Assembly (NCBI GenBank): GCA_945883615.1 | Contig: CAMCYB010000008.1 | Span: 1-51,271 of the forward strand | Direction: 5' to 3' | Source: Bordetella parapertussis | GTDB lineage: Bacteria > Pseudomonadota > Gammaproteobacteria > Burkholderiales > Burkholderiaceae_B | Length of the DNA stretch: 51,271 nucleotides | Shown here: positions 36,517-46,686 of the stretch, in pieces | How positions within the stretch are numbered: the first letter of the stretch is position 1 | Layout of the letters: every line of letters starts with the position of its first letter | Notes under the pieces: model-generated | Seen by the model: the letters and a program-made list of their open reading frames with translations, nothing else | Told to the model about the DNA's origin: nothing | Databases searched by the model: none | Made by a program: the position numbers and the translations under genes

Positions 36517-37434
36517 ATGCGAATTTTAGTCATAGGCGGCTCAGGTTTTTTAGGCCAGCACATCATTGGCAAACTTGCTGTGCGTGGCGACAAGTTGACT
36601 GTGCCCACACGCAGATTAGCTCATGCACGTGAGTTGTTGGTGTTCCCCACCGTTACGGTACAAACGGGCGATATTCATGATGATCAAAAGCTCAACGAAT
36701 GGGTGCGCGATCATGATGTGGTGATTAATTTAGTGGGCGTGCTTCACAGCCGCCCTGGCGAACCCTACGGCCCTGATTTTGAACGTGCTCATGTCACATT
36801 ACCTGCTCGTATCGCCAAAGCGTGTGTGGCTCAAGGTGTAAAGCAATTCATTCACATCAGCGCTTTAGGCGCCGATGCAATGGGCCCAAGTGGTTATCAG
36901 CGTTCTAAAGCTGCGGGTGAGGCCGCTATTTGGGCCGCTTGTAAAGGCCATGATGACCTCTGCGTGACGGTGTTCAGACCTTCCGTGGTGTTTGGTCCGG
37001 GCGACAAATTTATGAATATGTTTGCTCAGTTGGCTAAATTTTTTCCTGTGTTACCCATGGCGGGCAGTAAAACACGCATGCAACCGATTTATGTCGGCGA
37101 TGTCGCACAAGCGGTTATTAACACACTCGGCAATGACCATTTATGTGGTCAAACGTTTGATTTGGCAGGCCCACATATTTACACGCTTGGCGAGCTCGTT
37201 AAACTGGCCTCTAAATGGAGCGGGAACGAGCGCAGCGTGATTGACTTGCCAATTGGTGTCGGCCGTTTGCAGGCCGCATTTTTTGAACTGTTGCCTGGCG
37301 ACCCTTTGATGTCACGCGATAATCTTGATTCGCTTAAAGTCGATAACGTTAGTGAACAACCGATGAGCCCCTTGCTAGGCATCATGCCCACAGCCCTTGA
37401 AGCGATTGCCCCGATGTATTTGAAAAAAGGGTAG
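36517..37434 (+). CDS. NAD(P)-binding atypical SDR, NDUFA9-like
   Basis: A 305-residue Rossmann protein. ILVIGGSGFLGQHII is the dinucleotide site; SALGADAMGPSGYQRSKAAGE matches the complex-I NDUFA9/YfcH-like branch, where the catalytic Tyr-x3-Lys is retained as YQRSK. Bacterial members are often called epimerases, but the substrate is unknown; some may aid quinone or complex I function. Ribosome site AGGAGA. 27 bp after the lyase gene, likely co-transcribed. Confidence 0.85.
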   Translation: MRILVIGGSGFLGQHIIGKLAVRGDKLTVPTRRLAHARELLVFPTVTVQTGDIHDDQKLNEWVRDHDVVINLVGVLHSRPGEPYGPDFERAHVTLPARIAKACVAQGVKQFIHISALGADAMGPSGYQRSKAAGEAAIWAACKGHDDLCVTVFRPSVVFGPGDKFMNMFAQLAKFFPVLPMAGSKTRMQPIYVGDVAQAVINTLGNDHLCGQTFDLAGPHIYTLGELVKLASKWSGNERSVIDLPIGVGRLQAAFFELLPGDPLMSRDNLDSLKVDNVSEQPMSPLLGIMPTALEAIAPMYLKKG

Positions 37435-37446
37435 CTAAAGAAGGGG

Positions 37447-37470
37447 TATGCACAGTCAGGGCTGTGCATA
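37447..37470. terminator. Hairpin between convergent SDR and ruvA
   Basis: TATGCACAG (37447-37455), 6-nt loop, CTGTGCATA (37462-37470): a perfect 9-bp stem. It lies 12 bp after the SDR stop and 13 bp before the ruvA end. T-runs are weak on both sides; a bidirectional terminator is likely. Confidence 0.6.
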
Positions 37471-37483
37471 AATATCTAACCGG

Positions 37484-38056
37484 CTAGCGCGACAACTGTT
37501 TGAGCGCTAATCGAATGCCTTCCGAAACAGTCGCATCAGCGGGTACGGTTTTAACGGCTGCGGCTGATTCTCTGTCTGAGTAACCCAACCCAAGCAACGC
37601 TTGTAAGATATCAGTATGGTGGCCGGTTGCAGTTTGAGTAACACTGCCCAAATCTGCGCCTAGTTTTCCGCGTAACTCAAGTAGTAACCGTTCAGCCGTT
37701 TTTTTACCGATACCAGGGGCTTTCATAATACGAGCACTTTCTTGTTGGGTAATAGCCTGCGCTAAATCATGAACAGACATGCTTGATAAAACGGCCAAAG
37801 CCGTGCGGGCCCCAATGCCAGATACTTTCACCAATTCGCGAAATGCACGACGTTCATCAGCAGTCGCAAAACCAAACAATAAATGGGCGTCTTCACGCAC
37901 CACTAAGTGCGTCAGTAATGTGACCTCTCGACCGATTTCAGGCAAGTCGTAAAATGTTGTCATAGACACTTCAATTTCATAACCCACACCCTGTACATCA
38001 AGACCAATGCGCGGTGGGTACTTTTCAAATAGCTTGCCGGTTAAACGACTGATCAC
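37484..38056 (-). CDS. ruvA: Holliday junction binding protein RuvA
   Basis: Tetrameric junction binder that loads RuvB. 190 residues: N-terminal OB fold ([23 protein letters not shown]), two helix-hairpin-helix motifs ([13 protein letters not shown] and [19 protein letters not shown]), and the C-terminal RuvB-binding domain. It starts 5 bp after the ruvC stop. Confidence 0.97.
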   Translation of the reverse strand: MISRLTGKLFEKYPPRIGLDVQGVGYEIEVSMTTFYDLPEIGREVTLLTHLVVREDAHLLFGFATADERRAFRELVKVSGIGARTALAVLSSMSVHDLAQAITQQESARIMKAPGIGKKTAERLLLELRGKLGADLGSVTQTATGHHTDILQALLGLGYSDRESAAAVKTVPADATVSEGIRLALKQLSR

Positions 38057-38061
38057 GCGAT

Positions 38062-38631
38062 TTACCCTTTAGAAGAAACACGACGAATACGACCTTGGCG
38101 CAAACCTGTGCGACCTCGGCTTAACATTTGTTGCGACAACCCTTGGGCCCCAAGTGCTAAGCTTAAGGGTGCAATGTGGGCGTGGCAAATTGCGCAGGCT
38201 AAGGCATCTGCTGCATCGGTACCGGGCAGGCCAGTTAAGTTCAGTAACCGTTGAACCATTGACTGCACTTGTTCTTTGGCCGCTTTGCCATGACCAACCA
38301 CTGATTTTTTAATTTGTAACGCCGTGTATTCATGAACATCTAAACCACTATCAGCTAGGGCACATAGTGCTGCACCGCGAGCTTGACCCAGTAATAAGGT
38401 TGATTGTGGGTTTGTGTTCATAAATACGATTTCAATGGTTGCCAAAGTGGGCTGAGTGTCTTGAATAATTTGACGCAAATTATCAAGAATGACCCGCAAG
38501 CGTTTTGCCAGCGGCTGGTCTGAGGGTACAACGATGGAGCCACTCGTAACATAGCTTAGGCGTGAACCCAGTACGTCGATCACACCAAACCCTGTGCGAC
38601 GAAGACCTGGGTCAACACCTAAGATTCGCAT
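38062..38631 (-). CDS. ruvC: Holliday junction resolvase RuvC
   Basis: Endonuclease that cuts Holliday junctions symmetrically. I use the ATG at 38631 ([16 protein letters not shown], 189 residues); the longer frame from 38763 lies inside purH. The acidic active site is visible: Asp in GVDPG, Glu in TIEIVF, and the C-terminal acid in [26 protein letters not shown] is conserved. Seven bp after purH. Confidence 0.96.
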   Translation of the reverse strand: MRILGVDPGLRRTGFGVIDVLGSRLSYVTSGSIVVPSDQPLAKRLRVILDNLRQIIQDTQPTLATIEIVFMNTNPQSTLLLGQARGAALCALADSGLDVHEYTALQIKKSVVGHGKAAKEQVQSMVQRLLNLTGLPGTDAADALACAICHAHIAPLSLALGAQGLSQQMLSRGRTGLRQGRIRRVSSKG

Positions 38632-38638
38632 GCTCTGT

Positions 38639-40231
38639 TTAATGCCTAAAGTGACGCATGCCTGTGAGCACCATAACGATGTCACGCTCGTTCGCAGCAG
38701 CAATGACCTCTTCATCACGCATACTGCCACCGGGTTGTATGACACAGCGCGCACCGGCATCAATCACCACATCAAGCCCATCTCGAAACGGAAAAAAAGC
38801 ATCAGACGCAACACAGCTTCCTTCAAGAGAAAGCTGTGCGTTTTGCGCTTTGATGGCAGCAATGCGGGCAGAATCAACACGACTCATTTGCCCTGCACCG
38901 ACCCCTAGGGTTGCACCTTGACCCACAAACACAATAGCGTTTGATTTAACGTATTTTGCCACTTGCCAAGCAAACATTAAGTCTTTCAGTTGTTCGGTTG
39001 TTGGGTGACGATGGGTCACAACCTGTAAGCCACTTGGTTGCATATCGTTGACATCAGGGGTTTGAATTAACCAGCCCCCACCGACACGTTTCACATCAAT
39101 GTCATTTTGCCCTTCACCTAAGGCAACGGTGAGAATACGAATATTTTTCTTGGTTTTAAAAACCGCTAAGGCTTCGCTATCAAAAGCTGGGGCAAGTAAG
39201 ACTTCAACAAATTGGCTGCTAACGGCTTCAGCCGTTGCGGCATCAACGCGATGATTAAACGCAATAATGCCACCAAACGCAGAGGTCGGGTCGGTTCGAA
39301 AGGCTTTTAAATAGGCATCGTAAATTGAGTCGGCGATTGCCACACCACATGGGTTGGCATGTTTGACGATGACGCAAGCCGGTTCACTAAACTGACGAAC
39401 ACATTCCCATGCGGCGTCAGCATCTGCAATATTGTTATATGACAGTTCTTTACCGTGTAATTGCTGAAAGTGACCTAAAGCACCGGCTGGCATCGCAGGG
39501 TCACGGTAAAAAGCGGCGAGTTGCTGTGCGTTTTCACCATAGCGAAGAATTTCTTGACGATGCAATTGTAGGGTTAGGGTGCGGGGCCATGTTTCGCGTT
39601 CAGGCACTTGATTTTGAGTGGGTTCAGCCTGCACCAAGCTGCTTAAGTAGGCAGCAATGGCACCATCATAAGCAGCCGTATGCGCATAGACTTTAGTTGC
39701 CAGCGACAAGCGAAAGCCATAAGTGGTTTGACCATGAAGGCGATCAAACTCACGCAAAACTGTATCGTAGTCTGCGGGGTCAATTACCACCGTCACGCCA
39801 CCCGCTTCAGTGCCGTGATTTTTAGCTGCGGCACGCAACATAGCGGGCCCACCAATATCAATATTTTCTACAGCGTCTTCAAATGAACAATCGTGTTGGG
39901 CTACTGTTTCACGAAAGGGGTACAAGTTAACAACTAACAAATCAATACATTCAATGTCGTGTTGATCTAACGTTTGCATATGGTCTTCGCTGTCGCGTCG
40001 AGCCAGCAGGCCGCCATGAATTTTAAGGTGTAGGGTTTTGACACGCCCATCTAAAATTTCGGGTGAGCCGGTATGTTGAGCGACCTCGGTGACGGGTAAG
40101 CCCGCATCACGCAATATTTTGGCAGTACCACCAGTTGATAGCAGTTTGATGCCGCGTTGCGCTAGGGCTTGGGCAAATTCGAGAATGCCTGTTTTGTCTG
40201 AAACTGAAAGTAAGGCAGTTTTAATTGTCAT
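38639..40231 (-). CDS. purH: Bifunctional AICAR transformylase / IMP cyclohydrolase
   Basis: Catalyses the last two steps of purine synthesis. 530 residues. N-terminal cyclohydrolase domain of the MGS type: [18 protein letters not shown] and [19 protein letters not shown]-terminal transformylase domain carries [10 protein letters not shown] and [12 protein letters not shown], and ends RHFRH, as expected. Lies between fis and ruvC in the usual order for this class. Confidence 0.97.
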   Translation of the reverse strand: MTIKTALLSVSDKTGILEFAQALAQRGIKLLSTGGTAKILRDAGLPVTEVAQHTGSPEILDGRVKTLHLKIHGGLLARRDSEDHMQTLDQHDIECIDLLVVNLYPFRETVAQHDCSFEDAVENIDIGGPAMLRAAAKNHGTEAGGVTVVIDPADYDTVLREFDRLHGQTTYGFRLSLATKVYAHTAAYDGAIAAYLSSLVQAEPTQNQVPERETWPRTLTLQLHRQEILRYGENAQQLAAFYRDPAMPAGALGHFQQLHGKELSYNNIADADAAWECVRQFSEPACVIVKHANPCGVAIADSIYDAYLKAFRTDPTSAFGGIIAFNHRVDAATAEAVSSQFVEVLLAPAFDSEALAVFKTKKNIRILTVALGEGQNDIDVKRVGGGWLIQTPDVNDMQPSGLQVVTHRHPTTEQLKDLMFAWQVAKYVKSNAIVFVGQGATLGVGAGQMSRVDSARIAAIKAQNAQLSLEGSCVASDAFFPFRDGLDVVIDAGARCVIQPGGSMRDEEVIAAANERDIVMVLTGMRHFRH

Positions 40232-40292
40232 GTTGGTGTTGAAAGCAGTTAATGAAGAAATGGGTTCAATTAAATGTATGGGAAAATTTTTG

Positions 40293-40553
40293 TTATTTTA
40301 TGCGGTGCAATGACGGGTCAATTAACTGATGTTCAAGTAATTTTTTTCTCAACGTATTGCGGGTAATGCCCAGCGCGAGTGCCGCACGAGACTGATTACC
40401 CTTAGCGTGTTGCATCGCCACGTCTAGCAAAGGCTTTTCCACATGATGAATCACCATTTGCCACATGTTGTGGGGTTGCATGCCGCCTAAGTCAGCTAAA
40501 TAGCGTTCTAAGTTTTGTCGTACGCATTCGTCTAGCGGTGTGATGGTTTTCAT
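40293..40553 (-). CDS. fis: DNA-binding protein Fis
   Basis: Nucleoid protein that bends DNA and activates rRNA promoters. 86 residues from the ATG at 40553 ([18 protein letters not shown]); GAGAAA precedes it. The longer reading to 40580 would overlap dusB. The C-terminal helix-turn-helix is clear: [20 protein letters not shown]. It follows dusB, as in E. coli. Confidence 0.93.
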   Translation of the reverse strand: MKTITPLDECVRQNLERYLADLGGMQPHNMWQMVIHHVEKPLLDVAMQHAKGNQSRAALALGITRNTLRKKLLEHQLIDPSLHRIK

Positions 40554-40560
40554 TATTTTC

Positions 40561-41559
40561 TCAAGCTGCATGTTGTTCAAGGCGGTTCATGCGCGCATCA
40601 AGCGCCGTCATGATAGCTTGATATTGTTTTGCGCTTGATTCTATGGTGTTCAATTCTTGTCGCAAAGCTTCAGTGTCGGGTAAGGCAGCTAAATACCAAC
40701 CAATGTGTTTTCTGGCTGTTCTAACCCCAGCTTGTTCACCATAGAAAGCGTAATGCTCTTGAAGGTGTTCGAGCAAGTCATTTTTGAATTCAGTCAGGTC
40801 AGGCGAGGGTAAATGCTGACCTGTTTTTAAGAAATGATTTATTTCACGAAATATCCACGGGCGACCAAGTGCGGCACGACCAATCATGACCGCGTCTGCC
40901 CCGGTGTAAGCCAGCACATCACGAGCCTTTTCGGGTGAGTCAATGTCTCCGTTGGCAATGACCGGTATGTTAACGCTGGCTTTAACTTCCCGAATGGTGT
41001 CGTACTCAGCTTGGCCGTTGAAGAGATCAGCCCGCGTGCGGCCGTGAAGGGTTAGGGCCGCAATGCCTGTTTGCTCTGCCAACTGCGCAATACGCACTGC
41101 ATTTTTATTGGCATGGTCCCACCCGGTGCGGGTTTTTAGGGTCACGGGTACGTTGTAAGGCGTACAGGCATTCACTACGGCTTCAAGAATACGTTGCACA
41201 AGGTCTTCGTGTTTGAGCAGGGCCGAGCCGGCAGCAACTTGGCACACTTTTTTAACGGGGCAACCCATATTAATGTCAATAATTCGCGCGCCCTTTTCAA
41301 TATTAAATACGGCTGCTTGCGCCATCATGATGGGGTCACCGCCCGCGAGTTGAACCGTGATGGGGTCGATTTCGCCCTCGTGGTTTAAGCGTCTAGAGGT
41401 TTTAACGCTAGCCCATAACTGCGGGTTGCTGGCGGCCATTTCCGACACGGCATGCCCCGCACCGAGACGTTTGCATAATTTACGAAACGGTCGGTCTGTT
41501 ACCCCGGCCATGGGGGCAACAAAAACACGATTGGGAAAAGACCACGAGCCGATTTGCAT
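40561..41559 (-). CDS. dusB: tRNA-dihydrouridine synthase B
   Basis: FMN enzyme that reduces uridine in the tRNA D-loop. 332 residues from the ATG at 41559 (MQIGSWSFPNRVFVAPMAGV). The catalytic-Cys segment DINMGCPVKKVCQVAAGSAL and the block LTLHGRTRADLFNGQAEYD are typical; GADAVMIGRAALGRPW closes the barrel. The frame continues upstream to 41748, but that stretch is unlike Dus. There is no ribosome site; TACAAT ends 6 nt before the ATG. Confidence 0.95.
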   Translation of the reverse strand: MQIGSWSFPNRVFVAPMAGVTDRPFRKLCKRLGAGHAVSEMAASNPQLWASVKTSRRLNHEGEIDPITVQLAGGDPIMMAQAAVFNIEKGARIIDINMGCPVKKVCQVAAGSALLKHEDLVQRILEAVVNACTPYNVPVTLKTRTGWDHANKNAVRIAQLAEQTGIAALTLHGRTRADLFNGQAEYDTIREVKASVNIPVIANGDIDSPEKARDVLAYTGADAVMIGRAALGRPWIFREINHFLKTGQHLPSPDLTEFKNDLLEHLQEHYAFYGEQAGVRTARKHIGWYLAALPDTEALRQELNTIESSAKQYQAIMTALDARMNRLEQHAA

Positions 41560-41565
41560 AGACGT

Positions 41566-41592
41566 ATTGTAGAGTAGGGCGTCGAGGTTCAA
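41566..41592 (-). promoter_or_regulatory. dusB-fis promoter, possibly leaderless
   Basis: On the minus strand TTGAAC (41592-41587) and TACAAT (41571-41566) with a short 15-bp spacer. The -10 box ends 6 nt before the dusB ATG, so RNA would begin at or next to the start codon. Confidence 0.45.
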
Positions 41593-41638
41593 TGAAACTT
41601 CTGTGATGCCACGGTTTAAAGCGCTGTCATCACATTTG

Positions 41639-41663
41639 ATACAAGCTATGAAGTAGTTTGTAT
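41639..41663 (-). other. Hairpin in the ubiH-dusB gap
   Basis: ATACAAGCTA (41639-41648), 5-nt loop, TAGTTTGTAT (41654-41663), one mismatch. It lies 21 bp after the UbiH-family stop on that strand. No T-run follows on the minus strand, so its role as a terminator is uncertain. Confidence 0.35.
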
Positions 41664-41683
41664 GAAAATTTTTGCGAAGACGG

Positions 41684-42952
41684 TTATTGCCGCAACCCTT
41701 GCATGAGTTGGCGTGCCAAAGGGGCACGCAAAAAGGGCAGTGTATCAAGTGCTAGAAGCGTTAAACCGGCGGCATGCTCAACAGGTGACCAACCTGTTGT
41801 AAAAATTCCCGACATAAATGAAGTGAGTTTGCTGGTCACACGGCGGTCGTTTTGTCTCAGGTTGTCGTATATAGATAAAACTTTTTCTGGTGAGCGTTGG
41901 GGGTTTGCCACCCAATCACGCAAGCAATGTGCCAGCGTAGCGGCATCACGCAAACCCAAATTTAGCCCTTGGCCAGCGACCGGGTGTAAGGTTTGTGCGG
42001 CGTTTCCAATCGCTACGCATCGGCCCGTCACGGGCTGGGGGTTAAGACTTTGATACAGCACAAAGCGGTTTAATGGTTGCGTCAAACTTAAGTGCCCTAA
42101 ACGATCGCCAAAGGCAAAGGTGAGGGCCTCAGATGCCTCAGCTAGCGACAGAGCTGTCAGTTTTTGCGCTTGTTCGGGCGTGCAACACCACACAACTGAT
42201 TGTGTTGCGGTGTTGTCTGGGTGTGGCAAAATCGCCAAAGGCCCGTCTTGCGTAAAACGTTCAAAAGCCCAACCGGGGCGCGGTGCTGAGGCCACAACAC
42301 AGCCGAGTAAGGCAACTTGTTTAGGGTTGGCTTCAGGTGTTGATGTGACCTCTGGCGTGGCACGCATACCATCAGCCTGAACGCCTAAACGGGCGTGATA
42401 CGTCTGCTGACCTTGGGTAATGGTCACCGGAAAATCGTCAGCTGCAAGGTTTGACTCAAAGGCGCTGGCGTTATCAGGGGTACTGACCCCAACTTGTGTG
42501 GCTTGTTGAGGCGTTTTTTCTTTGATTTGGGAGCGGTCTGTTAAAGATGCGACCCCGTCAGTTAAGACCGTGAGCCCTGATTTTTTTGCGGCTTCTAGAA
42601 GTTGGGCATGCAACTGCGCGTAGCGCACGATATAACCTAACGCATTGACATGAAAATCTTTTGGGTCAATCACGGTGCGACCTAAACGCCCACGCTGTGA
42701 AACGTGTACCTTTTTAATGGCTTGGTATTGCGTCGGCCAACTGCCTAAGTCAGATAACAAAACCCGACTGCCTTCATTGACTGCAATCACGCGAGGGTCA
42801 ACCGTGGCTTGATAGCCATACTGGCCTGGGTCGTCATGGTGGAAAATGGCAATTCGTGCCGGGTTAGGCGCGAGACGAGCCAGCATCAGGGCAAGCGTTG
42901 TGCCAATGGGCCCACCACCAACAATAGCAATATCGAATTCAAGGGTTTTCAT
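41684..42952 (-). CDS. UbiH/UbiF/VisC-family FAD monooxygenase
   Basis: Probable hydroxylase of ubiquinone synthesis. 422 residues. The FAD site is IAIVGGGPIGTTLALML; the second motif lies in VDPRVIAVNEGSRVLL; the third is CVAIGNAAQTLHPVAGQGLN, then LGLRDAATLA. These three blocks define the family, but do not tell UbiH from UbiF or UbiI. A divergent TM2-like gene and pepP lie next door; in E. coli ubiH adjoins pepP, which favours UbiH. Confidence 0.9.
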   Translation of the reverse strand: MKTLEFDIAIVGGGPIGTTLALMLARLAPNPARIAIFHHDDPGQYGYQATVDPRVIAVNEGSRVLLSDLGSWPTQYQAIKKVHVSQRGRLGRTVIDPKDFHVNALGYIVRYAQLHAQLLEAAKKSGLTVLTDGVASLTDRSQIKEKTPQQATQVGVSTPDNASAFESNLAADDFPVTITQGQQTYHARLGVQADGMRATPEVTSTPEANPKQVALLGCVVASAPRPGWAFERFTQDGPLAILPHPDNTATQSVVWCCTPEQAQKLTALSLAEASEALTFAFGDRLGHLSLTQPLNRFVLYQSLNPQPVTGRCVAIGNAAQTLHPVAGQGLNLGLRDAATLAHCLRDWVANPQRSPEKVLSIYDNLRQNDRRVTSKLTSFMSGIFTTGWSPVEHAAGLTLLALDTLPFLRAPLARQLMQGLRQ

Positions 42953-42985
42953 TCTAAGAGTTTACAACTGCTAACCCGTGCCGTT

Positions 42986-42991
42986 TACAAT
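42986..42991 (+). promoter_or_regulatory. -10 box directly before the TM2-like start
   Basis: TACAAT, 7 nt before the ATG at 42999. TTTACA at 42961-42966 lies 19 bp upstream. No Shine-Dalgarno site is possible in so short a leader. Confidence 0.4.
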
Positions 42992-42998
42992 AACCGTT

Positions 42999-43514
42999 AT
43001 GACAAAATATTCTGCACCCAATGAACCTGAAAACCTCAACAAACCTGCAACACCCAATTTGACTGAAGCTAATGCATCTGCCTCACAGGCTGAGCCCTTT
43101 GGTATTCGTAGTAAGGTTGTAGCAGGGTTGCTTTCGTTTTACGGCGGTTGGTTTGGCGCGCATTGGTATTACTTGGGTCGCCCATATGCAAAATGGCTCA
43201 CTTTTTCTGTTGTGGCGTGTTTGCTCTTGGCTAGCCAAGCCCCTGTTTGGTGGGACACGCCCATGCTCTTTGTTGTCTTTATTCCCGCTATTGCCGGGTT
43301 TATTGAGTCTTTGGTTTTGTGTTTAATGTCAGACGAGCGTTTTGATGCCCGTTACAACCCGGGTTATGTTCGTATGAAGCACACGGGTTGGGGGCCTGTT
43401 TTAGTGGCCATTTCCGGTTTAATGATCGGAACCATACTCACCCTATTTGCGATTGCCCATGTGGTACTACACATCTGGCAACGCTTGGGTTGGCTTGAGG
43501 GGTTAAATTTATAA
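42999..43514 (+). CDS. TM2-domain-like membrane protein
   Basis: 171 residues from ATG 42999 (MTKYSAPNEPENL). The GTG at 42978 lies upstream of the apparent -10 box and is rejected. A polar N-terminal tail of about 40 residues precedes four hydrophobic segments. The segment KVVAGLLSFYGGWFGAHWYY, then LGRPYAKWLT resembles the TM2 domain (G..G.H.FYLG). Function of this family is unknown. It lies between the UbiH-family gene and pepP. Confidence 0.75.
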   Translation: MTKYSAPNEPENLNKPATPNLTEANASASQAEPFGIRSKVVAGLLSFYGGWFGAHWYYLGRPYAKWLTFSVVACLLLASQAPVWWDTPMLFVVFIPAIAGFIESLVLCLMSDERFDARYNPGYVRMKHTGWGPVLVAISGLMIGTILTLFAIAHVVLHIWQRLGWLEGLNL

Positions 43515-43527
43515 TTTAATTTAGGTT

Positions 43528-44913
43528 TTAGCGATCAGCCATCAGTGCTTCAATTTCGGCCCGTTCAACCGGTACATCGCGGGTCAGTAATTCGCAGCCA
43601 TTGGGCGTCACTAAAGCATCGTCTTCAATGCGAATGCCAATGTGCCAAAACTTCTCATGCACATCTTCTTGAGGTCTGACGTATATTCCCGGCTCAATGG
43701 TAAGAACCATGCCCGGCTCAAGCATGCGCCATGTGGGTGCAGCGGTCGCGTCAGAATCGGTTGGTAACAATGACTGAACAGGTAAATTGCGATACGGCCC
43801 CACATCGTGCACATCTAAACCCAGCCAATGGCCGGTGCGATGCATATAAAACGGCTTGTAGCATTCTTGTTCAATTTGGCTGTCTAGCGACCCTTTGAGT
43901 AAACCTTCATCAATTAACCCTTGAGTGATGACGCGAATCGCAGCCTCATGCCCTGCATTAAAGTGATGTGCGGGTGAGGTGTGCTCAATAGCCGCTTTTT
44001 GAGCGGCTAAAACAATGTCGTACAAGGCTGCTTGTGGCCCGCTAAAACGGCCATTAGCGGGAAAGGTTCGGGTAATGTCTGACGCATAGCCGTTCAGTTC
44101 ACACCCCGCATCAATAAGAACTAAGTCGCCTTCATGCATTAAAGTGGCCCCTGCACGATGGTGCAAAATGCAGGCATTTTGACCCGCTGCAACGATCGTT
44201 TCATACGCAGGGCTTTGTGCCCCATGTTGCCTAAAGACTTTCAGTATTTCCGCCTCAAGTGCGTATTCAGCTATACCGGGTCGAGCGGCCCGCATCGCTT
44301 GACGGTGCGCTTGGGCAGCGATACGGGCTGATTGGTGCATCATGTCGCATTCAGCGGCATCTTTAATCAGGCGCATTTCGTTCAAAATAGGCGATAAATC
44401 AGACATTTGTGTCGGTACGGCCTTAAGCCCTCGGGCGATCGATTTCGCCTGCAATAACCCATTTTGCAGCTTAGTCATTAAGTCAGGCACCGCAGCATGT
44501 TGCATCGGTGCCCAAATTTGTCGATGACCAACAAGCGCCTTGGGCAACCAATCGTTCAGTTCATGGCTGTTAAAGGCTTGATCAAAACCAAAGGTCGGCG
44601 CTGCGTCATCTGGGCCCCACAACAAGCCATCCCAAATTTCCATCTTAGGGTCTTTCGCTTGACAAAATAGTGTGCTGCGTGAACCCATAGGCCCCGCTTC
44701 AAGCACTAACCATGCGTCAGGCTCAGTGAAGCCCGTTAAATAGTAGAAGCTACTGTCGAACCGAAACGGATAGGGGCTGTCAGCGTTGCGCATTTTGAGG
44801 CGACCGGTGGGTAAGACGGCTATACCGCCGCCCTGCGCCTCAAGGTTGGCCATTAAACGTTGGCGTCGGGCTTTAAAGACCGACAAATCAAAAGCAGGAA
44901 GTAAGGGTGTCAT
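43528..44913 (-). CDS. pepP: Xaa-Pro aminopeptidase (aminopeptidase P)
   Basis: Removes N-terminal residues before proline. 461 residues, M24 'pita-bread' fold. Metal ligands are visible: Asp pair in LIDAGCELNGYASDITRTFP, His in YMHRTGHWLGLDVHDVG, Glu in LTIEPGIYV and Glu in GIRIEDDALVT. N-terminal domain begins with FKARRQRLMANL and PYPFRFDSSFYYLTGF. TAGTAT lies 7 nt before the ATG and no clear ribosome site is seen. Confidence 0.95.
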   Translation of the reverse strand: MTPLLPAFDLSVFKARRQRLMANLEAQGGGIAVLPTGRLKMRNADSPYPFRFDSSFYYLTGFTEPDAWLVLEAGPMGSRSTLFCQAKDPKMEIWDGLLWGPDDAAPTFGFDQAFNSHELNDWLPKALVGHRQIWAPMQHAAVPDLMTKLQNGLLQAKSIARGLKAVPTQMSDLSPILNEMRLIKDAAECDMMHQSARIAAQAHRQAMRAARPGIAEYALEAEILKVFRQHGAQSPAYETIVAAGQNACILHHRAGATLMHEGDLVLIDAGCELNGYASDITRTFPANGRFSGPQAALYDIVLAAQKAAIEHTSPAHHFNAGHEAAIRVITQGLIDEGLLKGSLDSQIEQECYKPFYMHRTGHWLGLDVHDVGPYRNLPVQSLLPTDSDATAAPTWRMLEPGMVLTIEPGIYVRPQEDVHEKFWHIGIRIEDDALVTPNGCELLTRDVPVERAEIEALMADR

Positions 44914-44981
44914 GATTCACATACTACAATCATTCTAGGAAAACTAAGTTGATTGTCTGATGAGTGAGTAAGGTTGAATAA

Positions 44982-45809
44982 ATGGAAGTCTTGTCTTGGC
45001 TGGTACCGTGGGAATTTTCGCCGACGCTGTTGATTAGTTTCACAGTGGCCATTGTGTTATTTGTTCGGGGTTCACGCATCAAGCGTGTGAGCGTTGCCCG
45101 TCAGGCATTGTTTTGGTCTGGTATCGTTTTACTGTACCTTTCGTTGCATACGTTGCTCGATTATTACGCCGAGCGTATGTTTTTTATGCATCGTATACAA
45201 CATTTAGTGTTGCATCATTTAGGCCCGCTCGTTTTAATGGCGGCATACCCCGGTTCAGTGATGCGGGCTGGCTTGCCCCTTAGCTGGCGTGCGCGCTTGC
45301 GGCGATTTAATGCAACCTTGCCTGGGCGGTCGATTATTGCGGTCATGACCAACCCCATTTTTGTGCCCGCACTTTTTGTGTTTTTGGTGATCGTGTGGCT
45401 GGTTCCCTCAATTCAGTTTTATTCCATGCTCGATTGGCGTTTGTACCGACTTATGAATTGGTCAGTGGTCATCAGCGGGTTTATGTACTGGAATTTAATT
45501 CTTGACCGTCGTGTCTCACCCCCTGCGGCAATGTCTCCCGGTGGTCGTGTCATTTCTCCCATCGTGACTATGGCGCCTCAAATGGTTGCGGGCGCCATCA
45601 TTGCCTTCACTGATCGTGACCTTTACCCCTTGTTTGATTTATGTGGTCGCGCCATTGCCATGGAAGCCACCACCGATCAAAGTATTGGCGGTTTAACCAT
45701 GTGGATACCGGCCGCACTCACCGAGGTGATTGGGCTGTTGGTTGCCTTAGGTAATTTAATGCGGCTGTCTGAAAAAGGACGCTGGGGCGTTAAACCAAAG
45801 CCAAAGTAA
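44982..45809 (+). CDS. CtaG-type (Caa3_CtaG) membrane protein
   Basis: A 275-residue inner-membrane protein with about seven helices, of the Bacillus CtaG type, linked to cytochrome c oxidase assembly. Family marks are the His-rich FFMHRIQHLVLHHLGPLVL, which could bind copper, and a later DRDLYPLFDLCGR. Not related to Cox11. No oxidase genes adjoin it. TAAGG precedes the ATG by about 10 nt. Confidence 0.85.
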   Translation: MEVLSWLVPWEFSPTLLISFTVAIVLFVRGSRIKRVSVARQALFWSGIVLLYLSLHTLLDYYAERMFFMHRIQHLVLHHLGPLVLMAAYPGSVMRAGLPLSWRARLRRFNATLPGRSIIAVMTNPIFVPALFVFLVIVWLVPSIQFYSMLDWRLYRLMNWSVVISGFMYWNLILDRRVSPPAAMSPGGRVISPIVTMAPQMVAGAIIAFTDRDLYPLFDLCGRAIAMEATTDQSIGGLTMWIPAALTEVIGLLVALGNLMRLSEKGRWGVKPKPK

Positions 45810-45824
45810 GTTCAGTACTATGAC

Positions 45825-46661
45825 TTAAGGCTTTAAATTGTGATACTTGCGACCCATTGCAACCGTTGCGGCAAACATACCGGCTTTATTGCCGCAATCG
45901 TAGCGAATGCCTTCGTAGCGATGAGCAAAGACCGCTTTTTCGTTCATCAATGAAGCAATGCCGTCAGTCAGTTGAATTTCGCCACCTGCGCCAGGCTGCG
46001 TTTGGCGTAGATGGGCAAAAATACGCGCATCAAGTACGTACCGCCCGACAACTGCCAATGTTGAGGGTGCTTTAGAGGGGTCAGGTTTTTCAACAATATG
46101 GGTGACACGGCCTGTTAATGGCCCAACGGGCTCGATGGCAACAATACCGTATTTATCGGTGTCTTCACGGGGAATATCTTGCACGCCTAAAATGCTTCCT
46201 TGATAGGTCAGTGCAGCGTCAATTAACTGGCTTAAGACAGGGCGGTCTGCGTCAATCAAATCATCTGCAAGCAACACCGCAAAGGGCTCTTCACCCACAA
46301 TGGGGGCGGCGGTTAGCACGGCATGGCCAAGGCCTAAGGGGGCAGATTGGCGAATGTAAATACAGTTGACGTTTGAAGGTAAAATACTGTGAATCATCGA
46401 CAACAAAACATCTTTACCTTTTCGTTGCAGCTCGGCCTCAAGTTCGGGCGAGGCGTCAAAATGGTCTTCAATCGAACGTTTGCTTCGACCTGTTACAAAA
46501 ATTAAATCTGTTATGCCCGCTGCAACCGCTTCTTCGACGGCATACTGAATGAGGGGCTTATCAACCACAGGCAACATTTCTTTAGGCATTGCTTTTGTGG
46601 CAGGCAAAAAGCGCGTACCCAGACCTGCAACGGGAAATACAGCTTTTCTAACAGGGCGCAT
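45825..46661 (-). CDS. galU: UTP-glucose-1-phosphate uridylyltransferase
   Basis: Makes UDP-glucose for LPS and other glycans. 278 residues. Nucleotide-binding opening [20 protein letters not shown], then [18 protein letters not shown]; uridine site [27 protein letters not shown]. All typical. Its upstream region overlaps the bepA promoter; TATAAT on the minus strand (46699-46694) is a likely -10. Confidence 0.96.
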   Translation of the reverse strand: MRPVRKAVFPVAGLGTRFLPATKAMPKEMLPVVDKPLIQYAVEEAVAAGITDLIFVTGRSKRSIEDHFDASPELEAELQRKGKDVLLSMIHSILPSNVNCIYIRQSAPLGLGHAVLTAAPIVGEEPFAVLLADDLIDADRPVLSQLIDAALTYQGSILGVQDIPREDTDKYGIVAIEPVGPLTGRVTHIVEKPDPSKAPSTLAVVGRYVLDARIFAHLRQTQPGAGGEIQLTDGIASLMNEKAVFAHRYEGIRYDCGNKAGMFAATVAMGRKYHNLKP

Positions 46662-46686
46662 GGTTTTATTTCTCGAAAATAAATCG

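Noticed and set aside
38632..38763. N-terminal extension of RuvC
   Set aside because: It overlaps purH; RuvC proteins begin at MRILGVDPG.
41560..41748. Cys-rich N-terminal extension of DusB
   Set aside because: It overlaps the ubiH end, is unlike Dus proteins, and lies upstream of the apparent -10 box.
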